This document shows, piece after piece, positions 1 to 6,218 of a DNA stretch of 6,218 nt (positions within the stretch are counted from its first letter, which is position 1; each line of letters begins with the position of its first letter). The stretch spans positions 1 through 6,218 of the forward strand of contig JAUWDN010000081.1 in the NCBI GenBank assembly GCA_030608765.1, read 5' to 3'. The position numbers and the translations under genes are program-made. The notes beneath the pieces are model-generated. The model searched no databases. It had not been told where the DNA came from and saw only the letters and a list, made by a program, of their open reading frames with translations. The stretch comes from Promethearchaeota archaeon. Its GTDB lineage: Archaea > Asgardarchaeota > Lokiarchaeia > Sigynarchaeales > SOKP01.

Positions 1-23
1 TAATTAATTTTGTTTAATTTTTG

Positions 24-32
24 TTTAAAAAA
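24..32 (+). promoter_or_regulatory. Putative TATA box of the surface-protein gene
   Basis: An A/T-only TTTAAAAAA stretch is centred about 23-26 nt before the ATG pair at 51/54. That is the usual spacing from an archaeal TATA box to a transcription start, so the mRNA would be leaderless or nearly so. The surrounding sequence is also very AT-rich, so the box is not strongly distinctive. Confidence 0.4.
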
Positions 33-50
33 TGTCGTTTTAAAATAATA

Positions 51-1763
51 ATGATGGACAATAATTACAAGAAGATCACGATAGTTACAATTCTAATCTT
101 AAGTGCTTTGGTACCAATAATTTATTTGGATAATAATATCAAATATAACAATATGGATTACAATGGTAATTACTTCGATGTAGATCCAAACTCAAGTTTA
201 TTTTCAGACGAAGATTACATTCCAATTCTTGATGATCCACTCCAAGGGCTTGGTAACATTACAATTACCAAATTTACTTTTAATGAAGAAGGTTTATTTA
301 ATAATTCAGATGATTATCCGAACCTTGTAGACGATTTAAGTTCTGGAGCACTAAATATTACGTATTTAAGCACACAATATTTAGAGACTATTGAAATTGC
401 TCAGTTTAATAACCTTGATGAATCTCTCTTAGAATCAGATATAATAACGGTTAGTATAAACGAATCCATCAGCATTCAATATAATAGTTCTATAGAGAAT
501 TCAGAAGGTTTTTTGATATATAATCCACTATTATTTCCGAGAAATCTTAAACATGTATTTGTTCAGAATCAATCCGACCTGGATATTATAGAGGTAACTG
601 ATGATGATTATTCTCTTGATCCTAATTCTTATTTGATATTTAATTATCAAAACTACTTCGAAACGAATTTTCATAACTTCTCAATGTATTTTATTTTTGA
701 ATACGATTTAACACCTCATGGTTGGGAATTATCTCAAAGTTCAGAAGAACCTTTGACAATAACACAACAAGAACAAAATTTTAGCCCTTCATTTTACTAC
801 AATTTCACATTGACAGGTAGAAAACTAACGGGTAATTGGACTGCTCCTTCAATGTTAGCAGATAACCTAGTTATCGAGTTAATTGTCGATCCTCTTGATA
901 AAAACTTATTTTATGATCATACTTTAGAGATTAACAATCAAACTATTAGTGATTTCTTAGAGTTAGATAATAAAATAAATGTAACGATATCTGCTGACGC
1001 GAAATTATTTTCCTTAGAATTTAAAGCAAACTTCACCTTAAGATTTGAAGACCCCGTTGACTACAGCTGGGCAATTGATAGATTAATTGAAGATAGAAAT
1101 ATTAGGCAAAGAATTTACTTTCCTTCTTTAATCGCCGGTCCGGAACATATATTTCTTAGAGATATAACATTGATTGAAAACACTATCATTTCTGATCAAA
1201 TCATAAGCAATAGCTCGGTATTTGAAAGATCTGTAAATTATTACGATGTAATAGTATTTGTTACTCAAGAAACCATTGAAAATAGCCTCGTTTTTACCGA
1301 AAATGCTGTAAAAAGGAAGGGGTTAAAATTAACAGTCCCATATCTCATTGTTGGTGAAACTAATCCGTGTTTATTAAACTATTATGCCTTAAATGATCTC
1401 AAAATTATAATTACAGACAACATCCGTATGCCTTTAGTTGGATATAGAATCGAATTAATATATTTTGGAAAAAAATACGGAACTTATATTTCAAATGATT
1501 TAATTCAGCCTATGGCAAAAATGTACTCAGATGAAAACGGAGAGATTTTAATTGAAAATGTTCCCAATGGTAATTACACAGTTAAAGTATATGACGGTAA
1601 TACACTGATAGCAGAAACATTAATCAATACTTTTAGTGAAGTAACTTATTTTCAAACTGATGTTCTTCACTTTCCACTTTGGATTATAATATTTGGGGGA
1701 ATAAGTGGAATCCTCTTGCTAATTGGATTAGTTCTTTATTTTAATAACAAGAAAAGATCGTAA
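51..1763 (+). CDS. Membrane-anchored surface protein with Ig-like domain, function unknown
   Basis: This encodes a 570-residue protein of unrecognised family that is probably displayed on the outer face of the cell membrane. Residues 9-26 are hydrophobic (signal peptide or signal anchor) and follow a short stretch with two lysines. Residues 541-564 form a C-terminal membrane span followed by NNKKRS, so the ectodomain should be outside and the basic tail inside. The ectodomain alternates beta-strand-like segments, is rich in Asn, Asp and Ser, and has 16 N-x-S/T sequons, fitting an N-glycosylated archaeal surface protein. Residues about 447-527 resemble an Ig-like or carboxypeptidase-regulatory-like fold, with the typical ending DENGEILIENVPNGNYTVKV. 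There is one cysteine, at residue 440. I chose ATG 51 (ATG 54 is equally possible). The frame also opens at TTG 21, but that would translate the probable TATA box and place charged residues ahead of the signal. No enzymatic motif is visible; an adhesin, receptor or structural role is only inference. Confidence 0.85.
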   Translation: MMDNNYKKITIVTILILSALVPIIYLDNNIKYNNMDYNGNYFDVDPNSSLFSDEDYIPILDDPLQGLGNITITKFTFNEEGLFNNSDDYPNLVDDLSSGALNITYLSTQYLETIEIAQFNNLDESLLESDIITVSINESISIQYNSSIENSEGFLIYNPLLFPRNLKHVFVQNQSDLDIIEVTDDDYSLDPNSYLIFNYQNYFETNFHNFSMYFIFEYDLTPHGWELSQSSEEPLTITQQEQNFSPSFYYNFTLTGRKLTGNWTAPSMLADNLVIELIVDPLDKNLFYDHTLEINNQTISDFLELDNKINVTISADAKLFSLEFKANFTLRFEDPVDYSWAIDRLIEDRNIRQRIYFPSLIAGPEHIFLRDITLIENTIISDQIISNSSVFERSVNYYDVIVFVTQETIENSLVFTENAVKRKGLKLTVPYLIVGETNPCLLNYYALNDLKIIITDNIRMPLVGYRIELIYFGKKYGTYISNDLIQPMAKMYSDENGEILIENVPNGNYTVKVYDGNTLIAETLINTFSEVTYFQTDVLHFPLWIIIFGGISGILLLIGLVLYFNNKKRS

Positions 1764-1769
1764 TGAAAA

Positions 1770-2099
1770 TTGATAGTTATTTTTATTGATAACATTGAGA
1801 ATTTCTTAAGTTTTCTAGATAAGCGTATAATGAACGAAGTCTTTTACGAATTCAAGGAGATTAAAAACGAAACGGATTTATCTACACACATCAAAATTGA
1901 GATAATTCTTCATTTTCTCGCCAAAGCAGGAGATACATTAGTACTATACGAAACAAAGCAAACTATCCCAAAACCAGTTAATTCTGACAATGATTCTAAT
2001 GTAGTTAATACTTTACAAAAAATATTCGATCAAGTAGATGCCTCCTTAAAATTAATAAAGGGAAAAATTCGAGAAATTTTTCTTTCGTATTCTCCTTAA
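1770..2099 (+). CDS. Small hypothetical protein, possibly frame-broken at its start
   Basis: This is an uncharacterised soluble protein of 109 residues if read from TTG 1770. It begins 6 nt after the stop of the surface-protein gene, so the two are probably cotranscribed. It has no signal peptide and no zinc motif. A beta-strand-like start (IVIFID) is followed by a mixed charged/hydrophobic region and a probable amphipathic helix near residues 80-105, ending at a TAA stop. The start is doubtful. An ATG at 1763-1765 overlaps the upstream stop as TAATG, a classic coupling arrangement, but its frame ends after eight codons. Removing one A from the four-A run at 1766-1769 would join that ATG to this frame and give an N-terminus MKLIVIFIDNIENF. 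The only other in-frame ATG is at 1830 (89 residues), which would lose the hydrophobic strand. No Shine-Dalgarno sequence precedes TTG 1770. I do not recognise the family. Confidence 0.6.
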   Translation: MIVIFIDNIENFLSFLDKRIMNEVFYEFKEIKNETDLSTHIKIEIILHFLAKAGDTLVLYETKQTIPKPVNSDNDSNVVNTLQKIFDQVDASLKLIKGKIREIFLSYSP

Positions 2100-2103
2100 A
2101 TAC

Positions 2104-2110
2104 AAAAAAA
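2104..2110 (-). terminator. Putative T-tract terminator of the aIF2-gamma gene
   Basis: On the minus strand a run of seven T follows the aIF2-gamma stop codon by about 15 nt, with further T-rich sequence around it. Archaeal RNA polymerase commonly terminates at such T-tracts without needing a hairpin. It lies in the 26-nt gap between two convergent genes, where termination is expected. Confidence 0.45.
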
Positions 2111-2125
2111 GAAATGTTATCAATT

Positions 2126-3691
2126 CTATTTTTTAAATTCTTTACCGTAACCTATTAGTCTATAACGTCTATTAATAATTCTTGAAATAGCAAATATCGA
2201 ATTTGCTGGAGCGCATATTGGGGGGGTTAAATTAAGAATATAGGTGTTTTTTAAGATCTTTACTACAGTTCCAGCTGTCTTCTCAGTGCCAACGACTAAT
2301 AATAGCTTCTCATTGTGTTTAAGTTGTTGAACTTTCATTTGAACTTCGGATCCGAGAACTCTTTCTAGTAAATTAACCTTTAATTCAACCTCGGACATTA
2401 CTTTAGGTAAGCTGTCAGGTCTACCAACTAAATGTCCTATTAGAGAATCTCCCCTTGTTAATGCAGGATCTAGTTTAGAACCCAGTCCAATTAGACCCCC
2501 AGGTTTAGCTTCATCTAAGAAATTACTTCCCTGACTAATACTTACTATTTGGGTCTTTAGGGGAGTATACTTATTTTTTACCCTAAGTCCAGGTCGAATC
2601 TCAATTTCTTCACCAACTTTAACCTTACCTTTTAAGACTGAACCTCCAATAACTCCACCATGTAATTCATCAATTGGAGTTCCGGGTCGATTTATATCAA
2701 ACGATCGAGCAACTAGGAATTGAAACTCGTCTTCCTCGTTAATTTTTGGGGAGGGAATTATTTCTTCAAATGCTCGCACTATTAATCCAAGATTCGCTCC
2801 AAAAACAGCAGACACGGGTATAATTGGAGCGTTATCCGCAATTGTATCCTTTACAAATGCCTTAATTTGATTATAATTTTCAATAGCTTGCTCCTTTGAA
2901 ACCGCATCAATTTTATTCTGAATTATTATTATGTTTTTAATACTCGCAATTTTTAAAGCAGCTAAATGCTCTCTAGTTTGTGGTTGGGGGCAAACTTCAT
3001 CAGCAGAAACTAATAAACAAGCACCATTCATCAAAGAAGCACCACTCAACATAGTAGCCATTAATATTTCGTGGCCTGGCGCATCTACAAAGGAGATATT
3101 TCTTTTAAATTCCAAGGCGTTTGAACAGTTTGGACAATTAAATCTAGGTTGTCCCTTTTTTCTAGCAGTTTCTGCCATATAGTAGGTAAGATATTCATCA
3201 CATTCTTGACAATATAAAATAGTGGCATTTGAATATCCTAATTTTATAGAGATACCCCGTTCCTGCTCTTCTGAATGCCTATCTGTCCAGTCACCTGTAA
3301 GAGCTTTAACTAGGGTTGTCTTTCCGTGGTCAACGTGGCCCACTAAGCCGATATTACACTCTGCTTGTTTTTTTATTAACTCTTTTAGATTCTTACCTTT
3401 CGCTGGCTTTTGTTTTTTAGCTGGTCCAGGTTTTTTAGGTTTTTCTGGCTTGGGTGGTTTGTCTTCTTTCTTTAATTGGGGTTCAGTATCACTTCGTTTT
3501 TCTTTACTTAATTTTTGAGCGTTCTTGATATACTTTAAAGCTGTGGATTCACCCACTCCCTTGATTTTTAACTTAGTTAATTCTTCTAGAGTCGTTGAAG
3601 CTAATTTTTCAACTGTATCAATACCAGACGTTCTCAACCTGTCTGCTGTTGCTTTTCCTATTCCTGAAACCTCTTCTAAATCGTTAGTCAT
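2126..3691 (-). CDS. eif2g: Translation initiation factor aIF2 gamma subunit with N-terminal HhH extension
   Basis: This is the GTPase subunit of the aIF2 heterotrimer (alpha, beta, gamma), which carries initiator Met-tRNA to the small ribosomal subunit. Motifs in order are G1 GHVDHGKT (118-125), switch I RGISIKLGY (145-153), a four-Cys zinc knuckle (C161, C164, C186, C189), G3 DAPGH (203-207), the signature CPQPQTREH (234-242), G4 NKID (259-262) and G5 SA (294-295). Beta-barrel domains II and III follow, ending in the typical SRIINRRYRLIGYG. The zinc knuckle and CPQPQT motif separate it from SelB and EF-Tu. The core starts near residue 108 and is about 414 residues, normal for the family. 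The first ~107 residues are extra: a tandem helix-hairpin-helix unit (VSGIG at 8-12, IKGVG at 43-47), then a Lys/Pro-rich linker (about 62-100). No Met codon lies between residues 1 and 172, so the extension is needed for an ATG start. It is convergent with the surface-protein pair. Confidence 0.97.
   Translation of the reverse strand: MTNDLEEVSGIGKATADRLRTSGIDTVEKLASTTLEELTKLKIKGVGESTALKYIKNAQKLSKEKRSDTEPQLKKEDKPPKPEKPKKPGPAKKQKPAKGKNLKELIKKQAECNIGLVGHVDHGKTTLVKALTGDWTDRHSEEQERGISIKLGYSNATILYCQECDEYLTYYMAETARKKGQPRFNCPNCSNALEFKRNISFVDAPGHEILMATMLSGASLMNGACLLVSADEVCPQPQTREHLAALKIASIKNIIIIQNKIDAVSKEQAIENYNQIKAFVKDTIADNAPIIPVSAVFGANLGLIVRAFEEIIPSPKINEEDEFQFLVARSFDINRPGTPIDELHGGVIGGSVLKGKVKVGEEIEIRPGLRVKNKYTPLKTQIVSISQGSNFLDEAKPGGLIGLGSKLDPALTRGDSLIGHLVGRPDSLPKVMSEVELKVNLLERVLGSEVQMKVQQLKHNEKLLLVVGTEKTAGTVVKILKNTYILNLTPPICAPANSIFAISRIINRRYRLIGYGKEFKK
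2129..2134 (+). terminator. Putative T-tract terminator for the plus-strand gene pair
   Basis: A run of six T on the plus strand lies about 30 nt after the stop of the small hypothetical gene. It overlaps the last codons of the convergent aIF2-gamma gene. It would serve as the forward partner of the minus-strand T-tract in the same gap. The run is short and the region AT-rich, so support is modest. Confidence 0.3.
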
Positions 3692-3722
3692 ATCAGCTTA
3701 ATCTATTCTACTTTGGTTAGTA

Positions 3723-3735
3723 TTAATTTAATAAA
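3723..3735 (-). promoter_or_regulatory. Putative TATA box of the aIF2-gamma gene
   Basis: On the minus strand TTTATTAAATTAA is centred about 38 nt before ATG 3691. This would place the transcript start near 3703 and give a leader of roughly 12 nt, which contains no Shine-Dalgarno sequence. It lies just past the T-rich stretch that ends the upstream 75-residue gene, which supports separate transcription. Confidence 0.4.
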
Positions 3736-3750
3736 TCTTCTAAACTCGCT

Positions 3751-3763
3751 AAAAAAATAAAAA
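3751..3763 (-). terminator. Putative T-rich terminator of the 75-residue protein gene
   Basis: The minus strand reads TTTTTATTTTTTT here, about 63 nt after the stop of the small zinc-binding-like gene and just before the presumed aIF2-gamma promoter. Oligo-T stretches of this kind are typical archaeal terminators. Occasional read-through into the aIF2-gamma gene remains possible because the two genes are co-oriented 134 nt apart. Confidence 0.45.
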
Positions 3764-3825
3764 GCAGTATTTCTATTAAATTAATCGTTACATATAAGAT
3801 TTACATAAAATCCAGAGGAGAAATA

Positions 3826-4053
3826 TTAATCTATTGTTTCTAATGTTTTAATGGCACCGGATTTCTTCTCAAGTTCTTTGTAGGAAACTCTTAAAAAACT
3901 ATCAACATAAAAGGTTGAGGTTTTTCCACACAATTCACTTTTATGAAGAATATAGACGGGAGCAGGATATTTTGATGAATTAATATCGTTTTCTTCAATT
4001 TTGAATATTATGCGTTGGTTACAATGTGGACAAGAGTTAAATCTAAGGGGCAT
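3826..4053 (-). CDS. Small zinc-binding-like protein of unknown function
   Basis: This is a 75-residue cytosolic protein with no signal peptide or membrane segment. It starts with MPLRFNSCPHC, where C8 and C11 form a CxxC knuckle. H37 and C42 (in HKSELCGK) could complete a Cx2C...Hx4C metal site, an unusual zinc-ribbon variant with only three cysteines. The middle (PAPVYILH, FYVDSFLRVSYKEL) is beta-strand-like and ends in a short charged helix. The start is ATG 4053, about 20 nt downstream of a clear TATA-like box. It is co-oriented with and upstream of aIF2-gamma, but has its own promoter and a likely terminator between them. The compact composition and Cys pairing favour a real gene over a chance frame. 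Its function is not known to me; binding a nucleic acid or a protein partner is possible but unsupported. Confidence 0.8.
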   Translation of the reverse strand: MPLRFNSCPHCNQRIIFKIEENDINSSKYPAPVYILHKSELCGKTSTFYVDSFLRVSYKELEKKSGAIKTLETID

Positions 4054-4066
4054 AATAATTAGGTAG

Positions 4067-4080
4067 TTTTTTTATATAAT
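4067..4080 (-). promoter_or_regulatory. Putative TATA box of the 75-residue protein gene
   Basis: The minus strand reads ATTATATAAAAAAA about 14-27 nt before ATG 4053. The spacing implies transcription starting at or within a few nucleotides of the start codon, so a leaderless mRNA. No Shine-Dalgarno sequence lies between box and ATG. It is one half of the 127-nt divergent promoter region shared with the peptidase gene. Confidence 0.5.
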
Positions 4081-4142
4081 AATCGTATTCTTATTTTTAA
4101 TTTGTTATAATATAAGCAAATATATTTTTGTATCTAATAAAA

Positions 4143-4150
4143 ATTATATA
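4143..4150 (+). promoter_or_regulatory. Putative TATA box of the C25 peptidase gene
   Basis: ATTATATA is centred about 34 nt before ATG 4181, predicting a transcript start near 4173 and an 8-nt leader without a Shine-Dalgarno sequence. A second TATA-like stretch at 4162-4169 would put the start inside the coding region, so this upstream box fits better. Confidence 0.4.
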
Positions 4151-4180
4151 CCAAGTCACTCTTTATATATTTGATTTTCT

Positions 4181-6218
4181 ATGGGAAAGCTCGGGTTAAG
4201 AAAATACATTCTCATTTTACTTATCACCTTAATGCTTATTCCACTTATTCCCCTCAATATAGAAGATGGAAATCAAGTCGCTGATCGTCAAAATAATCTG
4301 ATAAACTTGAAAATCGCGACGACGCCCGTAATTAATACGTCCCAATTACCAGAAATCGATTATAGTGCATTAAACGCCTTATGGAACGATCAAAAAATAG
4401 AAATGTTAATTATCGTTAATGATTCAAGCTTTATAAGTGCCGCTACGCCTTTAATGGAGTGGAAGAACGAGAAGGGGGTCAAAACAATCATTTTATCCAA
4501 CTATTCAGATTACGAAGGGAGGGATAAAGCAGAGAAAATCCGAAACATGATAAAAGATTTCTATGAGAAGGAAAATATTCAATGGGTTCTTCTTGCTGGT
4601 GATGCTGAAGATGATCTAATACCTATAAGAGAAGTATATAACCCAGATGTTGTTGTAGTAGGTGGTGAATCAGAGTACTCTTCTTGGGACGGCTATTACA
4701 AGCCAACTGATTTTTATTACGCTGATTTAACAGGATCGTGGGATGATAATAACAATAGCGTATGGGGAGAATCTGCTGAATATAATGGAGAAATTGATGA
4801 AATATCGTGGGTACCGGAGGTTTATGTTGGTCGGTTACCCGCTGACAATTCTTATGAGCTATCCTTAATGATTAATAAATCTTTAAAATACGAAGAGGAT
4901 CCTTATCTTGGAGACTGGATGAATAAAATGCTACTTGCAGGTGCTATTTCTTCAACTTCGCCTCCGGAGGATGAAGCACGTCTAACAGAGTATATTTGGG
5001 GGAACTATGTTATTGATGAGATGAACTTTACTCACTTAGCAAGAACTACATCTTCATTTACGCCAAACACTCCTTTATACCCAAACACGCTTAGCTCTCT
5101 TAATGCCACTAGTTTTCGTAATGAATTTAATTCAGGTTATTCTACAGTATTAATTGCAGGACACGCGGATCCAACTCAAATTACGGATAATACCGTACCA
5201 TATTCTTATTACAATAATGCAGATGCTTCATCAAGCATTAATGTAGATATGCCCTCTTTATTTTATGCTGATGCGTGCACAACTTCCTCGTATGATAAAG
5301 GAGATATAAGTATAGGGGAGGAATTGATTATTAGGCCTAACTCTGGAGCAATTGGCTATATTGGGGGTTTGCGAGTTAACTGGTATTTTGATTACGATGA
5401 AAATCTAGAAAAACTAAATAGAGCTAATGCTAAGTTATTTTGGAAAGAGTTTTTCGCTGAAAAGAAATTCCAACAAGGAAGAGCCTTGTACGATTCTAAA
5501 CTTACGTATATGAATAGCGACTATTTTGGAAGAGGAGATGCTTCGATGATTCAAGAGTGGCAGCGTAAAAACATGTTGACATATAATTTGTTAGGGGACC
5601 CCGAACTCGATGTCTACACAAAGGTTCCAGCAGAAGTTCCAAATTATTTTACCGGAAATATTTATGAGGGTCAATGTATTTCGTTTCAAGTTAAAGATAA
5701 TCTTAATAGAATTGTTCCAAGAGCAAGGATTAATTTAAGAACTTTAAGTGGAAGGTATCGAACGGTTTACGCTGATTTAGAAGGCTTTATCGATTTAAGA
5801 TTGCCCGCTGAAGCAAACGAAAATTATAGCGTTATTATCACGGGGCATAACGTAATTCCTTCCTACTTTAATTTTACCACATTACCTGACATAGATATTC
5901 CTAATCTAATCGAGGTTAACCAAACACCTCTAAATCCTACAGCAACAGATAATCTTTTATTTACCTTTAATGCAAGTGATAATCATTCAGGAATAGAAAG
6001 CGTATTCTTTTTAATGTCGAAAAATAATTTTTCAGACTTTTCTTTACATAGATTATTTAATGATTTCAATGAGAATAAACAAGAGTTTAATATTACTTTA
6101 AACAAATTAGAACCTGGAGAATATTCATATCTCGTTATAACAAGAGATTATACTAACAAAACTTCCATTTTTTACGAAGAAGATTTCAGCTTTACAATTC
6201 CTAAACCCTTTATTGACT
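4181..6218 (+). CDS. Secreted gingipain-type (C25) cysteine peptidase, 3' end cut by window
   Basis: This is a caspase-fold peptidase predicted to act outside the cell. The frame is open for 679 codons with no stop before the window ends. Residues 1-25 form a signal peptide (basic GLRKY, then a long hydrophobic core); residues about 26-70 may be a propeptide. The C25 catalytic domain spans about 72-480. It contains WVLLAGDAEDDLIPIR (135-150), DFYYADLTGSWDDN (177-190), PEVYVGRLPAD (212-222), the catalytic His328 in AGHAD, the nucleophile Cys366 in DACTTSSYD, GAIGYIGGLR (389-398) and the closing LLGDPEL (470-476). The His-to-Cys spacing of 38 is close to that in known gingipains, and both residues are intact, so the enzyme should be active. 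Residues about 485-565 and 570-679 look like successive Ig-like domains, as often follow C25 catalytic domains. The missing C-terminus may hold more Ig-like domains or a membrane anchor. Cleavage specificity (Arg, Lys or other) cannot be read from this. Likely role: degrading extracellular protein or processing surface proteins. Confidence 0.93.
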   Translation, partial: MGKLGLRKYILILLITLMLIPLIPLNIEDGNQVADRQNNLINLKIATTPVINTSQLPEIDYSALNALWNDQKIEMLIIVNDSSFISAATPLMEWKNEKGVKTIILSNYSDYEGRDKAEKIRNMIKDFYEKENIQWVLLAGDAEDDLIPIREVYNPDVVVVGGESEYSSWDGYYKPTDFYYADLTGSWDDNNNSVWGESAEYNGEIDEISWVPEVYVGRLPADNSYELSLMINKSLKYEEDPYLGDWMNKMLLAGAISSTSPPEDEARLTEYIWGNYVIDEMNFTHLARTTSSFTPNTPLYPNTLSSLNATSFRNEFNSGYSTVLIAGHADPTQITDNTVPYSYYNNADASSSINVDMPSLFYADACTTSSYDKGDISIGEELIIRPNSGAIGYIGGLRVNWYFDYDENLEKLNRANAKLFWKEFFAEKKFQQGRALYDSKLTYMNSDYFGRGDASMIQEWQRKNMLTYNLLGDPELDVYTKVPAEVPNYFTGNIYEGQCISFQVKDNLNRIVPRARINLRTLSGRYRTVYADLEGFIDLRLPAEANENYSVIITGHNVIPSYFNFTTLPDIDIPNLIEVNQTPLNPTATDNLLFTFNASDNHSGIESVFFLMSKNNFSDFSLHRLFNDFNENKQEFNITLNKLEPGEYSYLVITRDYTNKTSIFYEEDFSFTIPKPFID

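Noticed and set aside
21..50. TTG start extending the surface protein by ten residues
   Set aside because: It would overlap the likely TATA box and add MFKKCRFKII ahead of a complete signal sequence; the ATG pair at 51/54 is a better start.
1785..2124. Perfect 12-bp inverted repeat (1785-1796 and 2113-2124) around the small hypothetical gene
   Set aside because: In several kilobases of AT-rich sequence a few 12-bp inverted matches are expected by chance. The arms do not extend, and one lies inside the coding frame.
2220..2226. Run of seven G inside the aIF2-gamma gene as a possible frameshift site
   Set aside because: The translation through it (LNLTPPICAPANS) and after it keeps the conserved C-terminal family pattern, so the frame is intact.
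2931..3182. 83-codon plus-strand open frame
   Set aside because: It lies wholly antisense to the GTPase core of aIF2-gamma, the conserved part of that protein, and its translation shows no domain or sensible composition.
3222..3518. 98-codon plus-strand open frame
   Set aside because: It is antisense to the aIF2-gamma G1 region and Lys/Pro linker; its Phe/Gly/Ser-rich translation is just the complement of the Lys/Pro codons.
2126..3691. SelB (selenocysteine-specific factor) as the identity of the GTPase
   Set aside because: The four-Cys zinc knuckle, the CPQPQTREH motif and the RYRLIGYG ending are aIF2-gamma hallmarks.
4162..4169. Second TATA-like box TTTATATA before the peptidase gene
   Set aside because: It is only about 15 nt from ATG 4181, so transcription would start inside the coding region and lose the signal peptide.

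Overview
The window reads as AT-rich archaeal DNA. The anchor is an unmistakable archaeal/eukaryotic-type translation initiation factor 2 gamma subunit (aIF2-gamma), which bacteria lack. TATA-like boxes lie about 20-40 nt upstream of start codons that have no Shine-Dalgarno sequence, which fits archaeal leaderless or short-leader transcription. Two genes encode sequon-rich secreted or membrane-anchored surface proteins, one of them a gingipain-type (C25) cysteine peptidase. This style suggests an uncultured sediment archaeon. An Asgard lineage is my best guess, but it is an inference and MBG-D-like Thermoplasmata are not excluded.

Layout, left to right. (1) 51-1763 (+): a 570-residue surface protein with an N-terminal hydrophobic segment, a large beta-rich ectodomain, a membrane-proximal Ig-like domain and a C-terminal membrane anchor. 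(2) 1770-2099 (+): a small uncharacterised protein directly downstream. Its start region looks broken by one base: an ATG overlaps the preceding stop as TAATG but is out of frame by one nucleotide. (3) 2126-3691 (-), convergent with the first two: aIF2-gamma carrying a roughly 107-residue N-terminal extension made of a tandem helix-hairpin-helix (HhH) domain and a Lys/Pro-rich linker. (4) 3826-4053 (-): a 75-residue small zinc-binding-like protein, upstream of and co-oriented with aIF2-gamma but with its own promoter. (5) 4181-6218 (+), divergent from (4) and cut by the window edge: a secreted C25 peptidase with catalytic His328 and Cys366, followed by Ig-like domains.

The genes do not form one pathway. 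A cytosolic translation module (3 and 4) is flanked by cell-surface genes (1/2 and 5). The most notable feature is the HhH-linker-aIF2-gamma fusion. The second is the apparent one-base frame break at the start of gene 2. There are no RNA genes, mobile elements, CRISPR arrays or long repeats that I can support, and no gene-free stretch exceeds 150 bases.
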